Part shown: piece after piece, positions 21,749 through 36,200 of the stretch
Layout: every line of letters begins with the position of its first letter
How positions within the stretch are numbered: position 1 is the first letter of the stretch
Assembly: GCA_001953115.1 (NCBI GenBank)
Contig: LSSL01001872.1
Location: forward strand, 1 to 39,702
Direction of reading: 5' to 3'
Length of the DNA stretch: 39,702 nucleotides
Source: Smittium mucronatum
Taxonomy: Eukaryota; Kickxellomycota; Harpellomycetes; Harpellales; Legeriomycetaceae
The notes under the pieces: generated by a model
The model's database searches: none
What the model was told of the DNA's origin: nothing
What the model saw: only the letters and a program-made list of their open reading frames with translations
Made by a program: the position numbers and the translations under genes

Positions 21749-24700
21749 ATTATCCGATCCAATAATAATTCTTTTGATATTATCATCAAAAAAATAGCCC
21801 CGCAGATCTAAAAAAAGGGTCTAATGCATAGTAAAAAAGGATCTATTTCTATTAAAAACCCTTTAATGAGAATGAATATAATCTATTAATTGTAAAGCTA
21901 TATCCTACTTTTTAGATTTTATTTTATCAATAAACTATGTAATTTTTTTTTATTCGAAAATTTCAAAACAATTCTTTTCTTTTCTTTTTCATTTAGAATA
22001 ATTGAATATAAATAAATATAGCTTACAAAGTTAAAGAGAGTTTTAATAATAAATTTTAAATTTCAAGTTTATTATTATTATTGTTTTTTTTTGTATAAAT
22101 TTGGACATTCTGAGAATCTAGTTATTATTCTGTAGTTATCAGAGACCGAATGAAAATAACTTCCATAATTTATATATTTCCCCCAAAAAATAGATATTAA
22201 AACTCAGTTTAATATTATAGCCTTCTCTTATCACAAATATTTTTATAAAAAATGGATGAAATTTAAATAAACCTAATTATTTTTTTTAGAAGAAATAAAA
22301 AATTAATTTTTTTATAAATTTATATTTTGGATTTCGAAACTCTTAATAAAGAACCTTTTTTCATTATTAGATGAATTTGAAAAATTATTTTGTAAAATTA
22401 TTTGAAAATTTTTTTTAGAAAAAATCAATACCATATTTTAGCACCATAATATATTTTTTTCAACTCTTTTTGTATTTTTAGCAAGTTTTCAATAAAAAAT
22501 ATTGATCTTTTTGGAAATATCCGCTTATAAATACAAAAAACCTTCCGTAAATACGTTTTCAAGTTCTAAAGTCAAATTTATTTTACAATTATTAAGTATT
22601 TTTGTTTATACTTAAGTATTAATAATAAGACCGTCGATGTTTCATAATTTTTTTAAATTTATTTATGAAGTTTGGTTTTAAAGCTAAGGTTTTATTTATT
22701 TTTTTCAAAATAAGGTCTTCTAAATATTTCAAGTGACAAATTAAATAAAGCGAAATAAAGCATAAAAGAATCCCTATAATAATCAATTCTCATTGATTAT
22801 AATCGAACTTTTAAAAAGTTGAAATAAAATAATAATAAAAAAGTAAAAATATCGAGCCGATAATTATTACGAATGCCAATATTAATATTAATTAAAGGTA
22901 GCGCTAATTTTTATTTATGAGTGACTAAAGTTTAAAGAGAAAATTTACGATGTTCTCAACCTAAAAAATACTTTTTTTTCAGATTAATTATCTTAATTTG
23001 AAAATCTTAAACTGTTATTCAAAATTTAAAAAAAATTAAAAAACGATAGTCAAAATTTTCAAAAAAAATCTAATAAGTTCTCAAAAATTAAATTCTACTA
23101 TCAGAGAAATAATACAAGAATTTATTTTTCAATATTTTATTGATTAATACCAGCATTTTTTTTGAAAAGTAGATTTAATATCCAATAATTACTTTTAATT
23201 TTAGAAAATATTATAAATTGTATAAGGCATAATGATTTCATATTCAAAAAATATTTTTCGGGATATCAGATTTAAATTTAGAAATATATATTCTTGCCAG
23301 AAGATAAAAATTTGATTAAAAGTTTCAAGCTTTATAAAGAAATGATTAACAATTTTAAACCTTTCAAAAACCGAACTTTGAAAGATAGATCTAAAAATAT
23401 TTATCATTTCTAGGGAATTTACTGTTTAAATTTAAAAATTAAAATAATATTTTAGTTAAAGTATAATCAAGAAAAAATTTTATCAAGAAAAAATTAAAGT
23501 TTTAGGATTTTAACTAAATTTCGTAACCCATTGGGAAGATTTATAATATTTTCACTACATATTAACAGGCTTATAAATATATTTTTAGAATATTTCAGGG
23601 GCTATTTTTTAAAATAATAATTTATACATATAAATTTTCATGCGAATGCATCAAATGTGAAACACATATGACTTGAATTAAAAAAAATGCATGTTTTATT
23701 CAAAATTAAATATTTTTTTACAAAGAGATAGTATATTGAAATTATTTGTAAAAAAAAAGGATTAAATAGGGATTTAAAGCTACTCTAATGCTTTTATGTT
23801 GTAATATTTGAATTGAACCCTTTTATTAACTATTGAAAATCAGAATTGAATCCTTCTCAATAACTAAAACCAGTGAACATAACTCACAAATATTTTTTTT
23901 ATTTTATTTTTACTGACCATAAAATTTAGTATAAGATATTCTATAATCGAGTTAAAACTCTAAATTTATTTTTTACATAGAGATTTGCCAAATTTAATAT
24001 AATATTATATTAAAATATGAAAAAACCTATTGCTTTAAATGATTTTTTATTGAATAAAGCTTATAATTACCATTAAGTATAGCGATATTGAAATTGAATA
24101 GGTATGATAAAAAAACAATTTTTTTATTTTAATTTTTGTAAATTTATGTGTGTTGTGGATAATATAAAATAATTTTAATATTTGTAGAATCAAATTTAAG
24201 AAAAAAAAACGGGTTTTGTTATAATTAAGACATCAGATAGCAATTTTTATGTTTGATATATGGCAGATTCTTAGACACAGTAGACGCTTTACTCGAAAGA
24301 TTTTTTTATTCCCTTTTTAGAAAAAATATTTATTATTAATGAGCATATTTTTATTTTATTAAAATCAAATTGTAGCAAATAGCAATTTGGAAAATTATAA
24401 ATTAGATAAGTTTTCTAAAATTTTAGAAATTATATATAGTTATTAAGCCAATATTATATTAAGTGGAATCGATTTATAAGACATGTAGGAAAAAATCTTC
24501 TGGTCTTGAAAAGAATCTCCCATGTATAAATATCAAAAAAGTTTTAAAAAAAAAAGAAAAAAAAGTAAAGTAAAAAAATATATAAGAAGAAACAGAGGAT
24601 CAAAAAAATTTAATTTCAGAATTTAAATTATTATTTAAATGATTAAAGATAAGAAGGAAGAAGATTCGAATTTAATAGTTCAAATTTTTTAAAAACATCC

Positions 24701-26067
24701 TCATATCATCGCCGAAAAATGAAGTTCATTTATTTAAGAGGTTTCTTATTTTTTGGCTTTAAATATCAAAAAATATCCGTAAAATAAACGTATTCTAAAA
24801 TATAAATTTATAAAATACAAAAAAATTATATGTTGAGTTACTTTTCATGAATAAAAATCTGATACAATATTTACCATAATTCATATATTTATTACTGCTT
24901 TTTTTATGCATTTTTGAAATATAGCCCAATTCTTTTAAATTTTTGTAATAGAAACTGAAGTTTTTCTAATATTTAATTAATTTTTTAAAAAAATAGTGAA
25001 GCTATTGAGTTATTTAATAAAATAATCGAAAAACCAACTAATTTATGATAATATATATATTTTTTGGTGATTTTGATTTCTAAGTGATTTTTATACTAGA
25101 TTTTTTTAAAAAAATACTAACAGTTTTTTATTGGGATACAAGCTCAATTAATTAGTGCTTTTATCCAATAAATTTTTAATTTTAATTTAGTTATGTAATT
25201 GAAGCTCCAATTTATTGGTGTATTTTTATCCATAGCTTTTTGAGTGCTATTAAATAACGACTAGACTCTAAAGTTATGAATTTCAAAAAAAAAATTCGCA
25301 TAATCAAAGTTTTTTTTAAAAAAAACATCAAGATCCTTAGATTTTTATGCGAGTCTTAATCTCATATTTAGCTTATATAAGCTAGCGCTACAACCTAATA
25401 ATCTTATTATTAATGTTAAAATCAATATATCATATTTTTGTATTGATAACTTCAAATCTAAATATATTATAAAATAAAATTATCAAATTATCTTCATTTT
25501 TCTGAATAGATTTTTTATAAATGGAATCTATAAGATTTGATTAACACAAAAAAAACTTAAGTTCTTGTATAATAACCAAAAAATAGAAATAAATATTACA
25601 AATTTTTTTTTTAAAACTATCGAAAAATGTAGTTTTCTAGTCATACTTGTTTATAAAGATAACAATTTTATTAAAAATTTGAAGGTTTTATGCAACACTC
25701 AATTTTCAGCTGATTTGAAACAAAATGCAACATAGAATATTTATTTATATCGTATTATAATCAAGAATGTGCTAATTATAAATACGCTGGTGCAATATCA
25801 AGATTTTTTAGAAGTTTGTGGAAAAAAATACAATTTTTTTCAACGACTTATATTTTTTGACTTAAAATCATTACTATCAATCTATTTAAGAGCAGATAAA
25901 AGATTATAAACCCAATTTATTGTATATAGCAATTCTTTAAATCTAAGAGGTATAATTTCATCTTTAAATTTTTATTTTTACAAACTCGCTCAATTTTTTA
26001 TATATTATATATTATATATTTTATAAATATAAATATAAATCCAAATAATGAGTAGAAAGGTATCATA

Positions 26068-26661
26068 NNNNNNNNNNNNNNNNNNNNNNNNNNNNNNNNN
26101 NNNNNNNNNNNNNNNNNNNNNNNNNNNNNNNNNNNNNNNNNNNNNNNNNNNNNNNNNNNNNNNNNNNNNNNNNNNNNNNNNNNNNNNNNNNNNNNNNNNN
26201 NNNNNNNNNNNNNNNNNNNNNNNNNNNNNNNNNNNNNNNNNNNNNNNNNNNNNNNNNNNNNNNNNNNNNNNNNNNNNNNNNNNNNNNNNNNNNNNNNNNN
26301 NNNNNNNNNNNNNNNNNNNNNNNNNNNNNNNNNNNNNNNNNNNNNNNNNNNNNNNNNNNNNNNNNNNNNNNNNNNNNNNNNNNNNNNNNNNNNNNNNNNN
26401 NNNNNNNNNNNNNNNNNNNNNNNNNNNNNNNNNNNNNNNNNNNNNNNNNNNNNNNNNNNNNNNNNNNNNNNNNNNNNNNNNNNNNNNNNNNNNNNNNNNN
26501 NNNNNNNNNNNNNNNNNNNNNNNNNNNNNNNNNNNNNNNNNNNNNNNNNNNNNNNNNNNNNNNNNNNNNNNNNNNNNNNNNNNNNNNNNNNNNNNNNNNN
26601 NNNNNNNNNNNNNNNNNNNNNNNNNNNNNNNNNNNNNNNNNNNNNNNNNNNNNNNNNNNNN
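26068..26661. other. Assembly gap 2 (594 N)
   Basis: A run of unknown bases, one base different in length from gap 1. Any reading frame drawn across it is artificial. Confidence 0.99.
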
Positions 26662-27240
26662 AACTTAATACTAAATATTGATTAAATTTCAATCTAACCA
26701 CTAATTGATATAAATCGAGACAAGTTTGGAATTATATTTCTAATTAGAATTAAAAATTAAAAATTAATGCTAATTTTGCTATTCATTCTCGATATCTTAA
26801 ATTCTAATTCTTTAAAAGTGTTCAACAATTTAAATTTTTATATTAACTCCGGCATCACAAGGTTTATTAAATATATTTCGATAACTTGGTCCTGAAGATT
26901 ATCTTTTAGGGTCAAAGCTACCCCTCAGTGAAAATAAATTCTAATTCTAATTTAAATTTAAATTTTTTATTTAATTTTATTGAACCAAATGAAAGTTTGG
27001 CTAAACCTTTCAATTATTTCATTAGCTGAAATAATATATTAAATAAATCAATCAACCAATAATTTGAGGCACAATATCTCTCGATTCGATAAACATCAAA
27101 AAAGAATCAAAACCACTTGGAAATCAAAATCACCAAAAAATAACCAAAACCGCCATTAAATCAAAACCACATGCAAATATATATTCAGTGTATGAATAAA
27201 TAAAACGGCGTAAATATATGCTAGATATTATTGATTTTTA
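26662..27240. repeat. Compositionally distinct patch after gap 2 with A/C-rich direct repeats
   Basis: This segment has fewer long homopolymers and more G/C than the desert around it. At 27105-27124 and 27159-27178 there is a 20-bp direct repeat (AATCAAAACCAC then TG and AAAT) with two mismatches and 54-bp spacing; a weaker third copy lies at 27142-27161. The stretch 27090-27180 is almost free of G and poor in T, a strong strand asymmetry. A 12-bp palindrome TTCTAATTAGAA occurs near 26738. No gene is visible; it may be the edge of a repeat whose body is in the gap. Confidence 0.4.
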
Positions 27241-30200
27241 AATAAATTGAATTAAGGTTGTTAAATATTTTAAATATTGTTTATTTGAGTTTAAATTGAG
27301 CAAAAATCTTTATTTAGATTCAAATTTATACAGATTTCTTGGTATATTTTTTTTCAAATAAATTTTGAATGTTTGTAATTGATATTTTTAAAAAAATTAA
27401 TATCATTGGGCTTGAGAAAAATCTTGAAATTTTATAATTTGAGATTCGTAAAGTATTTTTTATATATAAATTTAATTAATTAAAATTTGCTGATTTGAAA
27501 ATTTAAACTATTATTTTAAACCTGATTTCTTCTAAAAAATAAAATTACTTTTATCACAGATAATTTTGATTTTTTCTAGCTTTTCAAAAATCAATTAAAT
27601 GATCAGAAAAATCATATATATACCACCTTTTAAAATCAAATATTTTACTATCCAATTTTTATTAAATAATTTCCATCTTATGATGGTATTAAATTTAGGG
27701 GGGGGGTTAATACAAAAAAACCAGGATTATTATGAGATTGGCTAAAAATGTAAAATTTATTTAGATGATTTATGGTATTTTCTAAATAAATGAATTTTAA
27801 AAAATTATTATTAGATAGAATCAGAAGTAATAAAATTAATCTTTTTATACACAATATAACAGTAAAATTTGGATTTTTTATTTACCAAAATTTTAGTCTA
27901 TGATTTTATGATTTCATTACAGATAATCAAATTTATCCACTAATTTTCGAAAATGGAACTCGACAAAAAAAATTATAATTTTTTTAAATAAAACTACTTA
28001 TTTATTTTCAAAATAAAATTCCCATATCAATATAAATATTAATTATTTGAAGTCAAATTTGTCATATCAAAAACAAAAAAACATTTTAATAAAAATATTC
28101 CCAGTATTATTATCATATAAGTAAAAAATATAACTTTTTTTTCTCTATAAAATCGCATGAATTTTATAACTACCTATACTTTACTTTTTATATGTTTTTA
28201 AAGTTTAAAATTCTTTTTTTTTAAAAAAGTGCTTTATAGCATTAATAGAAACTGTAAGCGAAAAACTATAAAATAAACAACAAATAAGCCATTTTATAAA
28301 AAATTAATATTTGATAGAATATAATATGAGATTTTTATTTATCATATAAAAATTTTGGTTTTTAAATTACGTTTTCAGAAAAAAAAGCAAAAATAGTGGA
28401 TTTTTTGAATATAGAAACTGCGTTCTTGAAAATTAATAACTTTTAAAACTTACCAAAAGGTAAGTTTAAATTATAAACAGTAAATATCTTAGTATATATT
28501 AATAAAAATTAGAAATATCAGATAATATTGGTTTTTTTCCATAATATCAGAAAATTTCTTATCTTTTTAAAAAAGTGACACCCATTTAATTATAAATAGT
28601 CTCGTCAATTTCTAATTTGAGTTAAAAATCAACGTGTTCTTAAATTTGGATAAAGATACCCTGTCAAATCATCATCTTTTCTAAAATAAATAATATAAAA
28701 TAGCTGTATTGAATTTTTTTTTAAATTCATACCCTATTTTTTTTTAATTAAATTCTTGGAGAATTTTTATAGTGAAGTTTTCCGCCAAAAATAAAAATTA
28801 AATTACTATTATATAGCACCAAATCACACATAAATTGATGATATTATAATATTATAATATAAATTAACAATAAATTTCAGTTTTTTATTTTAAAGGTTTT
28901 TGAGATTTTTTTAGAGCGATCGGGAAATCTTAATGAACACCAATAACTTCTAAATTTTGGTTTTATTCAATTATTTTAATATAAAGAATGAAAATTTTAG
29001 ATGAACATAAAATTTCTTTTATCAATTTGCTTAATAACAATGCATAACTAACAATATATTTTAATTTTACAGAATTTTAGAAAAAATAATCCAAAACTTT
29101 TCATATCAATGAACCGTGTTATTTTTGTAACCACGGATAAAAATATATTTAATAATCGGGATTTGTATTAGGAAATGTTTGCTTTTACAAACTTGAATGT
29201 ATTTCATCTCTAATGGACTATTATATTAATAATTATTTACCAGCTAGAAATGATTTTTTTTGAGAAATAAATAATTTATAAGAATTATTTGTAGGATATT
29301 GCCGCTTTATTCAAAAAATTTACGAATATAAATTATAAATAAACTTGTTTAATAAACATATAATAAATTTAAAAATCACAAAACTACTTTAAAATGGAAA
29401 TTAAAACAGTTTTACGAAATCTCAGATTAATTGAAAAAAATTTTCTCTAATATAGTGCATTAGTTGTAATGTAATTGTCAGAATAAATCAAAAGCTAGTT
29501 GCAAGAAAAAACAAACATATATTTTTATGAAAGTATTCCAAAAAACCCCCGATATAAGTTTTGAATCAGATCTGTTTTTTTTTTATAAAAAAGAGAAATA
29601 AGTAAAAATATTCCTTGATATTTGATAATAAAAAATTAATAAAACCCATCAATAAAAAAAATCTAAAATAATTATCCCCGATAATTTGATTTCTAACTTA
29701 ATTATTTAAATAATCTAAAATAAAAAAGCCTTGTAACAAATATATTTTCTTCTTTTTATTTTGAAACAGATTTTGACAGAATATTTGATTTAAATATAGT
29801 AGAAAAAACTATTTTTACATAAAAATTCACATATAAAATACAGACTTATAATTACTAAATACAAGGAGGTTATGTTTTTATATCAATAGAAAAAAATTTT
29901 AAATTTTTTTTAGTTAAGTAATAGCGTTTTATTTTAGCATCGATGTAAATTTTTATAGTAGAGGCATAAAAAAAATTTTCTTCGCTCAAAATGGAATATA
30001 AATCTCGAAAAAATAAAATAAATAAAAAAGGAGTACAAATAATCATATTGAAATCTCATAATTATTTTACTCAGTCTCTGACAGAAAGTGATCTTATAAT
30101 TAAATCCAATTATTTGGCGTATTAAAAAAAGGCTAAGCCATAAGATCAATTTAATTAATTTCGAATGTTGGAAAATAACAACACAATTAATAAATTAGGT

Positions 30201-33200
30201 GTGAAATTTTCAATAAGTCAAAAAAAACATCAACTAAAAAAGGTTAAAATTATATTAGAAAAATGAAGCTAATTTTGTATACTCTAATGTATATTAAGGG
30301 TTTCTTTTTCTTTTTTTATTTAATATCTAATTAATTTTTCGCTGAGAAGATTGGGTGTAAAGCTATTAGAAATAAGTGTGTTAACAAGCAATAATTTAAA
30401 AATTCTTTGTATGGTTACTCTTTAGATTTTTTTATGGTTTTTTTTTAAAAAAATCGAAAAATACTACCGGGTATATTATTTTATTAGTAAAGGTTTTGGA
30501 AAATCATTTTTTAGTTTGATGATTGGGAATAAAAAATTTATTGTGTTTAAATCTGGAAAATAATCCATGTATGATGGAAGTTTAATTTAGTCCTCGTATA
30601 AAGTAAATAAAAATTCTGGTTGCGAATCAGAGATATTATAAAATAAAAATACTAGGTGCATATTTTGCAAATTTTTTCTGGGAAAGTTGTATAAAAATAC
30701 AAAGTAGGTATTTTTAAAGTTAATTCTGAAAAAAACTGGCTGAGAACCCAAAGAACGGATATATTTTTAAGTCATAAGCAAACAATCGTCTCAATAAATC
30801 TAATAGTTTTGATTTATTTATTGACAGTTTATAGTATAAGTCGTAAATTAAAGATTTTTTTCAAATAGATTTTGTTTTAATAGAAATAAAAATGTCGAAA
30901 AAGATGCAACACTTCAAAAATTACTAATTTTAGATATCTTTTTAATTCCTTAAACAAAAATGTGATATTTATTTGGGTTTAGATATCAAATATATCAATT
31001 AATTCCAAATTTACCCAAATTTTAATTTGCTGAATCAGGATCATATTATCTAAAGAGAAAAATATTAAAATATTAAATGAAAAATAAATTACAAAAATAA
31101 ACTTAATATATACAATAAATATTCTTATTGTTTTATTTTAGCAATTATAAACACAATTTATTAAACGATACTGATGTAATTTCCTTACATTTAAAGTTTA
31201 GAAAAAACTAATTTTTATCATTAGAATGAATAAAATATTTCCCGTTAAGGGATTAATATATAACTTTATAAACATTTTAGATATTTCTTTATAGAAATTT
31301 CCCATAAAATTAAATATCTTCAAAAATTTAAACTATATCCAAATCATTCGGGCTTCGATTTATGCTTTTTTGATTGAAGAATACTACCGAAAATTTTGAA
31401 AGATTAATTAAGGTAGTATCAAATAATCAGAAGCAAAAAAAATTAATTATTTAATCTTTTCAATTTTGATAATTTAGGCGAAAATTTTTTTTTCTAGAAT
31501 ATTCATTTTAAAATTTTGTTAATAAATTTTATGGCATATATAAAAAAAATTTCAAAAAAATAAGTTTAAATAGTTAGTTTTAATTTAAGCTCATAAAAAC
31601 TGACAGGAAAAAGGAATATTAGATTTCTACATATTATAAATATTCGATTAAAAACTAATTGGGCTATTTTCTATTTTAAAATTTATATCGGAGAAAAAAA
31701 ATCTGCAAATTATCTATAGTATCAAAGAAATTGTTATTTTTAAAGCAACGCCGGTGAAATATTCCATATTAAATTTTTTCAACATAGCTTGAGAAAAATT
31801 TGAATATTATGATTTTTCAAAATCATATTTTATTATATATACAGAAAATAAATATTAAAGTATTTTAAGTGCATTTTTTTAGATAATATATATTACATTA
31901 AAACAAAAATTTTGTAAAAATGATAGTAGCTTTGCCTTAATATTTTTGAAAGGTAATTATTTCGCGATTAAAAACTCTTATCTATGATAATAAATATTAA
32001 ATTTGGTTTCTTTTTTTGTAGCTCTAAAATTATTTTTTAAATATATATTTAGTATATAAAACTAAATTTATATCTTGATATTCTTTATAAATAAAGTGAA
32101 AAAATACGAGAGGATTAATTTTTTTCATTTATACTCAGTTCACATCTAGAAATTTAAATTTACTTTAAAAAAACCAAATTAAAAAATTTTCTCACGAAAA
32201 AAAAAGGAGCTAAACTAAAAAATATGATACCCAAATCAAGACAAAACCTTTTATTTTTCATTTAAACAGTTTTTATAAGTTAAAAAATGGCGGTGAAATT
32301 ATAAAATATATATATATTGAAAACTGAATATCTAAAAAACCCCGATTTGAGTAATTTTTAGAAAATTTAATTCTGTTTAAAATTAAAATCTAACTTCAAA
32401 AACGGCAAAATTTTCTGGAATTGGTTCAATTTTTTAGGTTATTTGAAAACAGAGTCGTCAATGTTCATAATAAAATAGATAATTTATCAAATCACAATGT
32501 ACCCATTTATTATTAGTAATTTTTTATTTACAAAAATATTATAAAAAAACTAGGGCTTTATTTATCTTGAAATATATATATTAAATTTTTTTAAAAAAAA
32601 TAATATTATATATATATCGGGACTTTTTTAATATTTCAGAAATTTCAACTTAATGTAAAAATTTTATAATTCATCGATAAAAAATATATATCGGTAATTT
32701 TTTACAAAAATGAGTTTGATTTCTTATTTTTTTCTATAAAAATTTTGAACAGAGAAAATTTTGAAATATCAAGTTTGATTTACCCCCATAGAATTCTATT
32801 TACATAATTATAACGAGCGCAAAAACACTCATTAGCTCTTAATCTAACATATTTTTAATATATTTTCCAAAATAAAATGAACTGAATATTGCAGCTTTTT
32901 CGTATATTAATTGATAAAATTCTAGTTAGATCAAATATTAATTAAGAAAAATGATAAAAAAAACATATGAAATTTTGAATTTAACAAAAAAAAAAAAAGT
33001 ATTACACTATAATCTGTCGAAAATATTTTTGAAGAAAAAAGAAGATAAATTTATTACCCTTTTTACCAACTTTTAATTTTTTTGGACTTTGATGCAAAAA
33101 ATCGAATGTTATAATATTAAAAAACTATATTGGGCTGTCTCCAAAATTAATATTGGTAAAATATCAGAAAGACTGAAATGTGGGAGAATATAAGAGAAAG

Positions 33201-36200
33201 AATTCAATTAATATCAGAAAAAAATGATTTGTGAATTATTCGTACTTATTTATAGTTATTAGAGGATAAAAAGCCAAAATGTAATAAATTCAATCTAAAT
33301 ATTTTTTTCAATGAAAAATTATTAATCAAAAGTAATTTTTTTATTTGAATCACTATCTTGTGAAAAGAAAAAGTATGATTTCGTGAACCATAATCAAAAT
33401 AATTGCATAATGGTGATTTATTTTTCTTTTTGAATTATAAAATTTTGTTTTTGCTTTCTTATTATGGACGTATAAATTTATATTCATTAATTTTTTTAAA
33501 AAAATAACGTATATACGTTTATAAAATAAAATCCCCTATTTCTCTTTTCATATATTAGATTTTTTCATATTGTGTTTATTCCTTAGAATTTCACAACTAT
33601 AAAGAGAAAAAATCCTCAAAATTAGAATTAAGATAAAACTTAAGAAAATAGAGCATCTTTATTAAATAAAATCACATAAGATCTGATTCCAATAGTTTTT
33701 TATATACAAAGGATTTTTTTCTTTGTAAATTCTTTTTTTTGAAAATGTTTTCTTTGTTTTTAGCCATTCTATTAATCTATTCTATTAATCAAATCTATTC
33801 TGTCACAAAAAAAATTTTGAAACATAGAAAAAAGCTTTCCACTCATTTTTTTATATAAATATGAAGCTAATAATGATTTTTTGGTAGACATGGGGCTATG
33901 AAAAATATAATCAAAAAATACATATATAATTCAATTTTAAATTTCAATGCCCCTTTTTTTAGATTTACAAGTACAAAATAAAAAAAGAGGTGAGTTTCAA
34001 AAATCTAGGTGACGTAAAGGTAAAATTGTTAAAATTACAGATTAAAATTCGTAATTAAATTGCAAAAATTTTTAATTTTTTTATTTTAACCATACTATTT
34101 AATTAGAGGTACTGTTTTAAATACTCCTAAAATATATTTATATCACACATAACCTTATTTTACGTACTTAATAATATTTATCTCGCCTTTTTTAAATACC
34201 AGCACAAATATACAATAATTTTGGCCTTCAGTTGTGCTAAAAACGCTATGTATTTTTTACAAGAAAATTATTTTGTAAAAATAATCGAAATACTTTAAAT
34301 CTTGTTTTTAGACTTTAAAGTGATTTATCGATATTAAAATTTATCTTATTAATTTACTCGTTTAATATTAATGCTAAAAATAAAGACTTCACTAATATCC
34401 ATCATATTTTAAATTTTTCTACCCTCATTTACAAAAACTGATCTGTATAGGTTCCATTTTGTGATAAAATATGGCTATATGCAAAAAAAATGTAGCTTTG
34501 AATGATACTAGATGCCTAAATATTATTATTAGTAGCAGAATTGAATATCTTCGATGTTGAAGAGGGTATATATTAGCGATTGATGTATAGTTCTAATGTG
34601 GATGTAGAGTGAATTTCTAATATTTTGTAAAAAAAATTCCTGTTAATTATCTAAAATTTCAATTAAAATTCATAAATCTTAAGTTTTAAGTAAAAATAGA
34701 CAGTCTTGTGGTAATTAATCTTTTTTATCCTATACAATCAATGAAGAAAGATGAAGCTAAATATAAGCTTTATAGACGCCCCTGTTATAATTGGTATAAA
34801 ATAATTATATTTTTGAGTGTGGTATTTTTTTTAAGCCACTTACAATAGCCAACTTAAACCGATTTTTTAAACCAGGATAAATGACCAAATTTATGAAATA
34901 TATGCATAAAAAATATATTATATCTATAGGGGGGGTTAAACTGAGTACACAAATTTAGATGGTAAAATGAACTTCAAGAGAGAATTTATCTCACTTAATA
35001 CTTAATTACAAACAATTAAACATAATAATGACGATTTTTTATAATTCAACTCGCTTTTACTATAAAAAATCTAGAAAATTATTGAAAAAAGTAAATCGTC
35101 AAAGATATGACATGAAATTTTTTGTTGAAATTATTTTTATGATTTAAAATTCCAAATAATAAAAACTACTCTGCTTTTTAAGTACCTTTATCTTTAATTC
35201 ATATTAATTGGATATAAAGATCAGGAGGTTGAAGTTGGGGAATTAAATCTGCCATCAGATTTTATTTTATCGTATATATGGGAGAATATTTTTGAATTCA
35301 GAATTTTCTTGTCTAAAGGGAACTTTGACTAAATTTAAATTTAAATTTTTAGGGTAAGTAATTATCAATTCTATCCAATAAATTTTATAATTCTTAGCTT
35401 TCAATAATGATATAATTCGCTTTATTACAAATAGAAATGCCTATATAGTTTCATGCTCATTAATTCAATAATGATGCAAAAGTACTACTAGTTTCCAACA
35501 TCATAATTTGGAAAGTACTAAAAATTTAATACCAAAATTATCTGCTTTTTAAGAGAATCAGTCATATTATTTGATAAATTTATATCAAATCAAATTTTAA
35601 ATTTATAACCTAAATTAACTAAAAGATATTGGATATTGAAGTTTTTATTAACAATCTTTCATTATTTTTCCATAGGTAACAAGTTTTGATTTTTTATGTT
35701 ATTAAATAATCTTATTTTTTTAATATTGAAATAATTCAAAACTGAGAATTCAGCAAAGATTTAACATTAAATTTAATTGTATAAAAGAGAATCTTCCTCT
35801 TATATCTTAGAGTTAAAAATCTAATAAAAAAAGAGCTAAAATTTTATTGGATGTTTGTGTCTGTATTAAAAAGAGTAAATAAAATGTTGATAATTATATA
35901 AAAAAAAGGTGATGTGTGAAATAGTTTTATTTTGGGAGTGTTTAAAACAATGACTCATTTTATTATTGTACTTTATATTAAACCAGATGAAAAAAATATG
36001 ATAATTTGATTCATTTATTCCACAAAATACAAGAATAGTGTGCAATATACACCAAAATGTTCTTTTTTTATAAATTTAAACTCTCGAAAATTTCCCCTAA
36101 ATGATACTCATAATTTTTTATCAAATAAAATTAAATAACCTCGAAATCTATTAAAACTAAAGTGTTTATAAGATAAAAAAATTAAAAAAATTAAAAAAAT

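Larger units (their letters stand above)
14961..26067. other. AT-rich gene desert, left part
   Basis: Eleven kilobases of very AT-rich DNA made largely of A and T runs. The longest open frames are 83 codons (20193-20444), 77 (19234-19467) and 68 (23201-23407). All are rich in Lys, Ile, Asn, Phe and Tyr, as translated AT-noise would be. No tRNA, rRNA or domain is recognisable. Isolated features are a ten-C run at 16201-16210, an (AT)n tract near 17502-17524 and a (TTTTA)n tract near 21726-21748. It could be centromeric, heterochromatic, or decayed transposon DNA. Confidence 0.6.

Noticed and set aside
26048..26701. Open frames of 206 and 212 codons on both strands over gap 2
   Set aside because: They consist almost wholly of unknown bases and exist only because Ns carry no stop codons.
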